DNA of 6,084 bases from Opitutaceae bacterium (lineage in GTDB: Bacteria; Verrucomicrobiota; Verrucomicrobiia; Opitutales; Opitutaceae), in NCBI GenBank assembly GCA_020847775.1, contig JADLBI010000005.1, positions 1 through 6,084 on the forward strand, read 5' to 3'. Each line of letters opens with the position of its first letter. Position 1 is the first letter of the stretch. The notes beneath the pieces were generated by a model. It was given only the letters and a program-made list of their open reading frames with translations, had not been told where the DNA came from and ran no database searches. The translations under genes were made by a program, and so were the position numbers. Of the stretch, positions 5,807 through 6,084 are shown piece after piece.

Positions 5807-6084
5807 ATGTCCGACTCTGCCGAATCCGCCACCCCCGCCGAAAATCCCGCGAACACCCACGCTTACAATGCCGACCAGCTCGGCCAGCTCAAGGGCCTGG
5901 AAGCCGTGCGCAAAAAGCCCGGCATGTATATCGGCGGCACCGACGAGCGCGCCCTGCACCACTGCGTTTCCGAAGTGCTCGACAACTCGGTGGACGAGCA
6001 TCTCGCGGGCCATTGCACGCGCATCGAGGTCAACATCCACGTCGATGGCTCGATCTCCATCCGCGACAACGGCCGCGGCATTCC
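5807..6084 (+). CDS. gyrB: DNA gyrase subunit B, N-terminal part (runs off the right edge)
   Basis: This is the first 92 residues plus two bases of a type IIA topoisomerase B subunit, the ATPase half that drives negative supercoiling with GyrA. After a short variable acidic/alanine-rich leader (about residues 1-18), the GHKL ATPase fold begins: LKGLEAVRKKPGMYIGGT (28-45) is the ATP-lid and N-terminal arm signature. HHCVSEVLDNSVDEHLAGHC (51-70) holds the catalytic glutamate E56 and the magnesium-binding N60. DNGRGI (87-92) holds D87, which contacts adenine. All three match E. coli E42, N46 and D73. ParE cannot be strictly excluded from this fragment, but GyrB is more likely. The ATG is the first in frame before the conserved region, and it is preceded by a pyrimidine-rich leader without a Shine-Dalgarno sequence. 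It is divergently oriented from the zinc-ribbon gene. Confidence 0.92.
   Translation, partial: MSDSAESATPAENPANTHAYNADQLGQLKGLEAVRKKPGMYIGGTDERALHHCVSEVLDNSVDEHLAGHCTRIEVNIHVDGSISIRDNGRGI

Noticed and set aside
5674..5856. A 60-codon minus-strand open frame in the gyrB spacer
   Set aside because: It overlaps the gyrB start antisense and has no Shine-Dalgarno sequence or motif; nothing supports it as a gene.

Overview
This GC-rich window holds housekeeping information-processing genes and no recognisable mobile element, CRISPR array or defence island. The truncated GyrB, the GC-rich codon use and the poor Shine-Dalgarno sequences suggest Verrucomicrobiota, perhaps an Opitutaceae-like lineage. 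That assignment rests on memory of family sequences and is only moderately secure.

Layout, left to right. Positions 1-1116 (minus strand) encode the first 372 residues of an AddA/UvrD-type helicase that continues past the left edge. Its ATG overlaps the stop of the upstream 935-residue AddB-like PD-(D/E)XK nuclease gene (1113-3920, minus) as ATGA, so the pair is a translationally coupled addBA operon for double-strand-break end resection. Upstream lies rpsT for ribosomal protein S20 (4065-4325, minus), closed by a textbook intrinsic terminator (4016-4045). Next comes rnpB, the RNase P RNA (about 4423-4930, minus), recognised by its conserved core segments and a perfect 15-bp P1 helix. Upstream again is a 237-residue coiled-coil/C4 zinc-ribbon protein of the COG1579 (DUF164) type (4926-5639, minus), whose stop codon lies inside the P1 strand of rnpB. 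A 167-bp divergent spacer separates it from the start of gyrB (5807 to the right edge, plus).

How the parts fit. The window combines DNA end repair (AddAB), DNA supercoiling (GyrB), tRNA 5' maturation (RNase P RNA) and the small ribosomal subunit (S20). All minus-strand genes point the same way. The zinc-ribbon gene runs into rnpB with no gap, so the two may share transcripts. The rpsT terminator probably separates the RNA/translation genes from addBA.

I found no convincing new system. The most unusual points are in rnpB: an AT-rich near-perfect palindrome in the P12 position, an enlarged P18 region, and the overlap of P1 with a coding sequence. The AddB homologue also lacks both a Walker A motif and the iron-sulphur cysteine cluster known from Bacillus-type AddB.
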